A stretch of DNA of 8,413 bases from Pasteurellaceae bacterium (GTDB lineage: Bacteria > Pseudomonadota > Gammaproteobacteria > Enterobacterales > Pasteurellaceae): assembly GCA_900756875.1 (NCBI GenBank), contig CAAELW010000003.1, positions 1-8,413 on the forward strand, in the 5' to 3' direction. The translations under genes were made by a program, and so were the position numbers. Below, piece after piece: positions 6,194-8,413 of this stretch. The notes under the pieces are model-generated. The model was given only the letters and a program-made list of their open reading frames with translations, had not been told where the DNA came from and did not search any database. The stretch's first letter is position 1; each line of letters starts with the position of its first letter.

Positions 6194-7237
6194 ATGTCTA
6201 CACTATTAATTGACCTTGAAGGTCATGAACTGAAACAAGAAGAAGTTGAATTACTGGAACATCCTTTAGTTGCCGGTTTAATTTTATTTACCCGCAATTT
6301 TTATGATCGTCAGCAAGTTCAAGCGCTAATTAAATCCATTCGTCAGCGAGTAAAAAAGCCTTTATTGATCACAGTTGATCAAGAAGGTGGTCGCGTGCAA
6401 CGTTTTCGTGAAGGTTTCACTCAGCTCCCTGCGATGCAAGTTTTTGCGGCGTTAGTTGAGGGCTCAACTCAGCAACAGCAAATAGCAAAAGAAGCGGGTT
6501 GGCAAATGGCGGCTGAAATGGTGGCGTTAGATATTGATTTGAGTTTTGCGCCAGTGTTGGATTTAGGTCACGAATGTCGTGCGATAGGTGATCGTAGTTT
6601 TGGCTGTGATGTAAAAAGTGCGGTCAATTTGGCGGCTGCTTTTATTGATGGTATGCACCAGGCGGGCATGGCCACAACAGGAAAACACTTCCCAGGACAC
6701 GGTCATGTTTTAGCTGATTCTCATCTTGAAACCCCTTATGATGAGCGTGCAACAGAAGTGATTTTTAATCATGATATTTTGCCATTCCAGCAATTAATTC
6801 AACAGAGTAAGCTTGATGCGATTATGCCGGCTCACGTGATTTATACACAATGTGATAGCCAGCCAGCAAGCGGTTCGAGTTATTGGTTAGAAGAGATTTT
6901 GCGTAAACAGTTGGGATTCCAAGGGGCGATTTTCTCTGATGATTTAGGCATGAAAGGCGCAAGCTTTATGGGTGATTTTGTGGCTCGCAGCGAAAAAGCC
7001 TTGAAGGCTGGTTGTGACTTATTATTGCTTTGTAATGAACGTGAAGGCGTCATTCAAGTGCTTGATAATCTGAAGTTAGAGGAAACAACGGAGCATTTTG
7101 CAGCACGCCAAGCTCGCTTGAAATCGCTCTTTAAACAAAAATTCTTTGATTGGTCAGAACTCACAAAAACTTCGCGTTGGATTGAAAATCATCAAAAACT
7201 GACCACACTTCAACAAGAGTGGCTTGCTTCTAAATGA
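6194..7237 (+). CDS. nagZ: Beta-N-acetylhexosaminidase NagZ
   Basis: NagZ is a cytoplasmic glycoside hydrolase family 3 enzyme. It removes N-acetylglucosamine from GlcNAc-1,6-anhydro-MurNAc muropeptides during peptidoglycan recycling. The protein has 347 residues (E. coli 341) and forms a single-domain TIM barrel. Visible hallmarks are LILFTRNF (29-36), [16 protein letters not shown] (61-76) with substrate-binding Asp62 and Arg70, [10 protein letters not shown] (117-126), KHFPGHG (164-170), the catalytic loop ADSH (174-177) with Asp175-His177 corresponding to E. coli Asp174-His176, MPAHVIY (211-217), and [10 protein letters not shown] (247-256) with Asp249 as the expected nucleophile. All catalytic residues are present. 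The start is 3 bases after the ycfL stop without a clear Shine-Dalgarno, which fits coupling. It overlaps rlmC by 4 bases (ATGA). Confidence 0.97.
   Translation: MSTLLIDLEGHELKQEEVELLEHPLVAGLILFTRNFYDRQQVQALIKSIRQRVKKPLLITVDQEGGRVQRFREGFTQLPAMQVFAALVEGSTQQQQIAKEAGWQMAAEMVALDIDLSFAPVLDLGHECRAIGDRSFGCDVKSAVNLAAAFIDGMHQAGMATTGKHFPGHGHVLADSHLETPYDERATEVIFNHDILPFQQLIQQSKLDAIMPAHVIYTQCDSQPASGSSYWLEEILRKQLGFQGAIFSDDLGMKGASFMGDFVARSEKALKAGCDLLLLCNEREGVIQVLDNLKLEETTEHFAARQARLKSLFKQKFFDWSELTKTSRWIENHQKLTTLQQEWLASK
6616..6624 (+). repeat. Hin-type DNA uptake signal sequence, + orientation, inside nagZ
   Basis: Exact AAGTGCGGT core, preceded by AAA and followed by CAATTT, matching the extended consensus at its first positions. 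It encodes KSAVN near residues 141-145, a region that tolerates variation. Confidence 0.9.
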
Positions 7238-8406
7238 TTGATTGCCATCATTATCAAAAAGGCGATTGCCGTTCTTGTCAATGGCTTGAAATGCCTTATG
7301 AACAGCAACTCGCCAAGAAAGAAGAGCATCTAAAACAACAACTTGCCAAATTAGATTGTGATAATTTAATTTGGCATCCGCCTTTTTATTCCTCCGAGAC
7401 TGCCTTTCGTAATAAAGCGAAAATGGTTGTAAGTGGCGCGGTGGAACGTCCCATTTTAGGTATTTTACAAGACCCGAATGATCCACAAAGTGCGGTGGAT
7501 TTATGTGATTGTCCGCTTTATCCGCAACGCTTTGCTGAATTCTTTCCGATTCTAAAAGATTTTATTGGACGCGCAGGCTTAGTCCCTTATAACGTGGCTA
7601 AACAAAAAGGTGAGCTCAAATATATTCTGCTCACAGAAAGCCAACATACAAAAAAATTGATGTTGCGTTTTGTATTGCGTTCAGAAACTAAATTATCGTT
7701 AATTCAACGAGAATTTGCAGGGCTATTAGAAAAATTACCACAACTTGAAGTGGTGAGTGTGAATATCCAACCTCAGCACGCAGCGATCTTAGAAGGTGAG
7801 AAAGAAATCTTTTTGACGAACCAACATACTTTATCAGAAAGCTTTAACGGTATTCCGCTATTTATTCGCCCTCAAGGTTTCTTTCAAACGAATCCACTGG
7901 TAGCACAAGGGCTATATGCAACGGCACAAGATTGGGTACAAGATTTGCCGATTACTAAACTTTGGGATCTCTTTTGTGGCGTTGGAGGTTTTGGACTTCA
8001 TTGTGCTAAAGCTTTACAGGATAAACATCAACAAGAAGTGGAATTGACCGGGATTGAAATTTCCCCATCTGCTATTCAAGCGGCGACTCAATCCGCTCAG
8101 CTGTTAGGGCTAAACAACGTTAAATTCCAATCTTTGGATGCCGCTAATTTTGCTTTAGCACAAGATGAAAATAAACCGGATTTGGTGATCGTCAACCCAC
8201 CTCGTCGAGGCATCGGAAAGGAACTCGCTGAATTTCTGAATGAAATGCAACCGCACTTTATTCTTTATTCCAGCTGTAACGCGATTTCCATGGGAAAAGA
8301 TTTGCAGCATCTAACCAATTATAAACTTACTCAAATTCAATTATTTGATATGTTCCCGCATACAGCGCATTATGAAGCCCTGGCATTGCTGAAACTCAAT
8401 CCCTAA
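7234..8406 (+). CDS. rlmC: 23S rRNA (uracil-747 C5)-methyltransferase RlmC (RumB)
   Basis: RlmC uses S-adenosylmethionine to convert U747 of 23S rRNA to 5-methyluridine. The 390-residue protein is slightly longer than E. coli RlmC (375) and aligns throughout. The iron-sulfur cluster ligands are visible as Cys4, Cys12 and Cys15 (CRSCQWL belongs to this motif) plus Cys93 in [28 protein letters not shown] (58-76) and [20 protein letters not shown] (118-137) distinguish RlmC from RlmD and TrmA. The SAM-binding motif is [12 protein letters not shown] (245-256), followed by [11 protein letters not shown] (319-329), the catalytic nucleophile Cys348 in YSSCNA, and the general base Glu381 in AHYEALALL. 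The start overlaps the nagZ stop (ATGA), implying translational coupling. The gene ends with tandem stops TAATAA, and the window ends 7 bases later, before any terminator. A Cys-rich RlmC is found in H. influenzae too. Confidence 0.96.
   Translation: MIDCHHYQKGDCRSCQWLEMPYEQQLAKKEEHLKQQLAKLDCDNLIWHPPFYSSETAFRNKAKMVVSGAVERPILGILQDPNDPQSAVDLCDCPLYPQRFAEFFPILKDFIGRAGLVPYNVAKQKGELKYILLTESQHTKKLMLRFVLRSETKLSLIQREFAGLLEKLPQLEVVSVNIQPQHAAILEGEKEIFLTNQHTLSESFNGIPLFIRPQGFFQTNPLVAQGLYATAQDWVQDLPITKLWDLFCGVGGFGLHCAKALQDKHQQEVELTGIEISPSAIQAATQSAQLLGLNNVKFQSLDAANFALAQDENKPDLVIVNPPRRGIGKELAEFLNEMQPHFILYSSCNAISMGKDLQHLTNYKLTQIQLFDMFPHTAHYEALALLKLNP
7488..7496 (+). repeat. Hin-type DNA uptake signal sequence, + orientation, inside rlmC
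   Basis: Exact AAGTGCGGT core with preceding A (AAAGTGCGGT) and a following GGATTTAT. It encodes QSAVD at residues 85-89, just ahead of the DLCDCPLYP cluster motif, in a segment that appears longer than the E. coli equivalent. Confidence 0.9.
8250..8258 (-). repeat. Hin-type DNA uptake signal sequence, - orientation, inside rlmC
   Basis: Exact ACCGCACTT on the + strand, i.e. the core read on the minus strand, extended there as AAAGTGCGGTTGCATTTCATT. It encodes QPHF near residues 339-342, shortly before the catalytic YSSCNA motif. Confidence 0.88.
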
Positions 8407-8413
8407 TAAAAAA

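Noticed and set aside
1..8413. Mobile element, CRISPR array, toxin-antitoxin or defence system
   Set aside because: No transposase, integrase, regular repeat-spacer array, terminal inverted repeats or known defence domain is visible; apart from one unknown gene the content is housekeeping.

Overview
This window looks like ordinary chromosomal DNA of a Haemophilus-type member of the Pasteurellaceae. Two things support this. Six exact copies of the 9-base Hin-type DNA uptake signal core (AAGTGCGGT or its complement) occur in 8.4 kb, about the roughly one-per-1.2-kb density known for H. influenzae. The proteins are also clear gammaproteobacterial orthologues with Pasteurellaceae-like sequence. 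No exact Actinobacillus-type core (ACAAGCGGT) was seen. From memory of the family, the proteins are close to but not identical with H. influenzae, so a relative such as H. parainfluenzae is a reasonable guess that I could not test. All genes are on the + strand.

Layout, left to right. (1) Positions 1-848 hold the 3' part of yidC, the membrane protein insertase, followed by a strong hairpin terminator. (2) Positions 883-1467 hold an A+T-rich gene for an unrecognised membrane protein, inserted where yidC and mnmE are normally adjacent and bracketed by two related hairpins. (3) Positions 1521-3447 hold mnmE (tRNA wobble-uridine modification GTPase) and mntP (manganese exporter), 10 bases apart and probably cotranscribed. 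(4) Positions 3515-5392 hold ppiD, a membrane-anchored periplasmic parvulin-type chaperone, with its own probable -10 element and an uptake-signal-pair terminator after it. (5) Positions 5493-8406 hold a tightly packed four-gene unit: hinT, ycfL-like lipoprotein, nagZ and rlmC. Its junctions are a 1-base overlap, a 3-base gap and a 4-base overlap, and only the first gene has a strong ribosome binding site.

Functionally the window groups envelope biogenesis (YidC insertion, PpiD at the Sec exit, NagZ in peptidoglycan recycling, a lipoprotein) with RNA modification (MnmE on tRNA, RlmC on 23S rRNA), plus HinT and MntP. These are housekeeping genes.

I did not find a mobile element, CRISPR array, phage gene or recognisable defence system. 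The most notable points are the unknown membrane-protein cassette between two related terminators, a PpiD whose parvulin domain keeps both active-site histidines that E. coli PpiD lacks, a MntP gene with no room for the usual manganese riboswitch, and a series of intergenic hairpins that look like uptake-signal terminators in different stages of decay.
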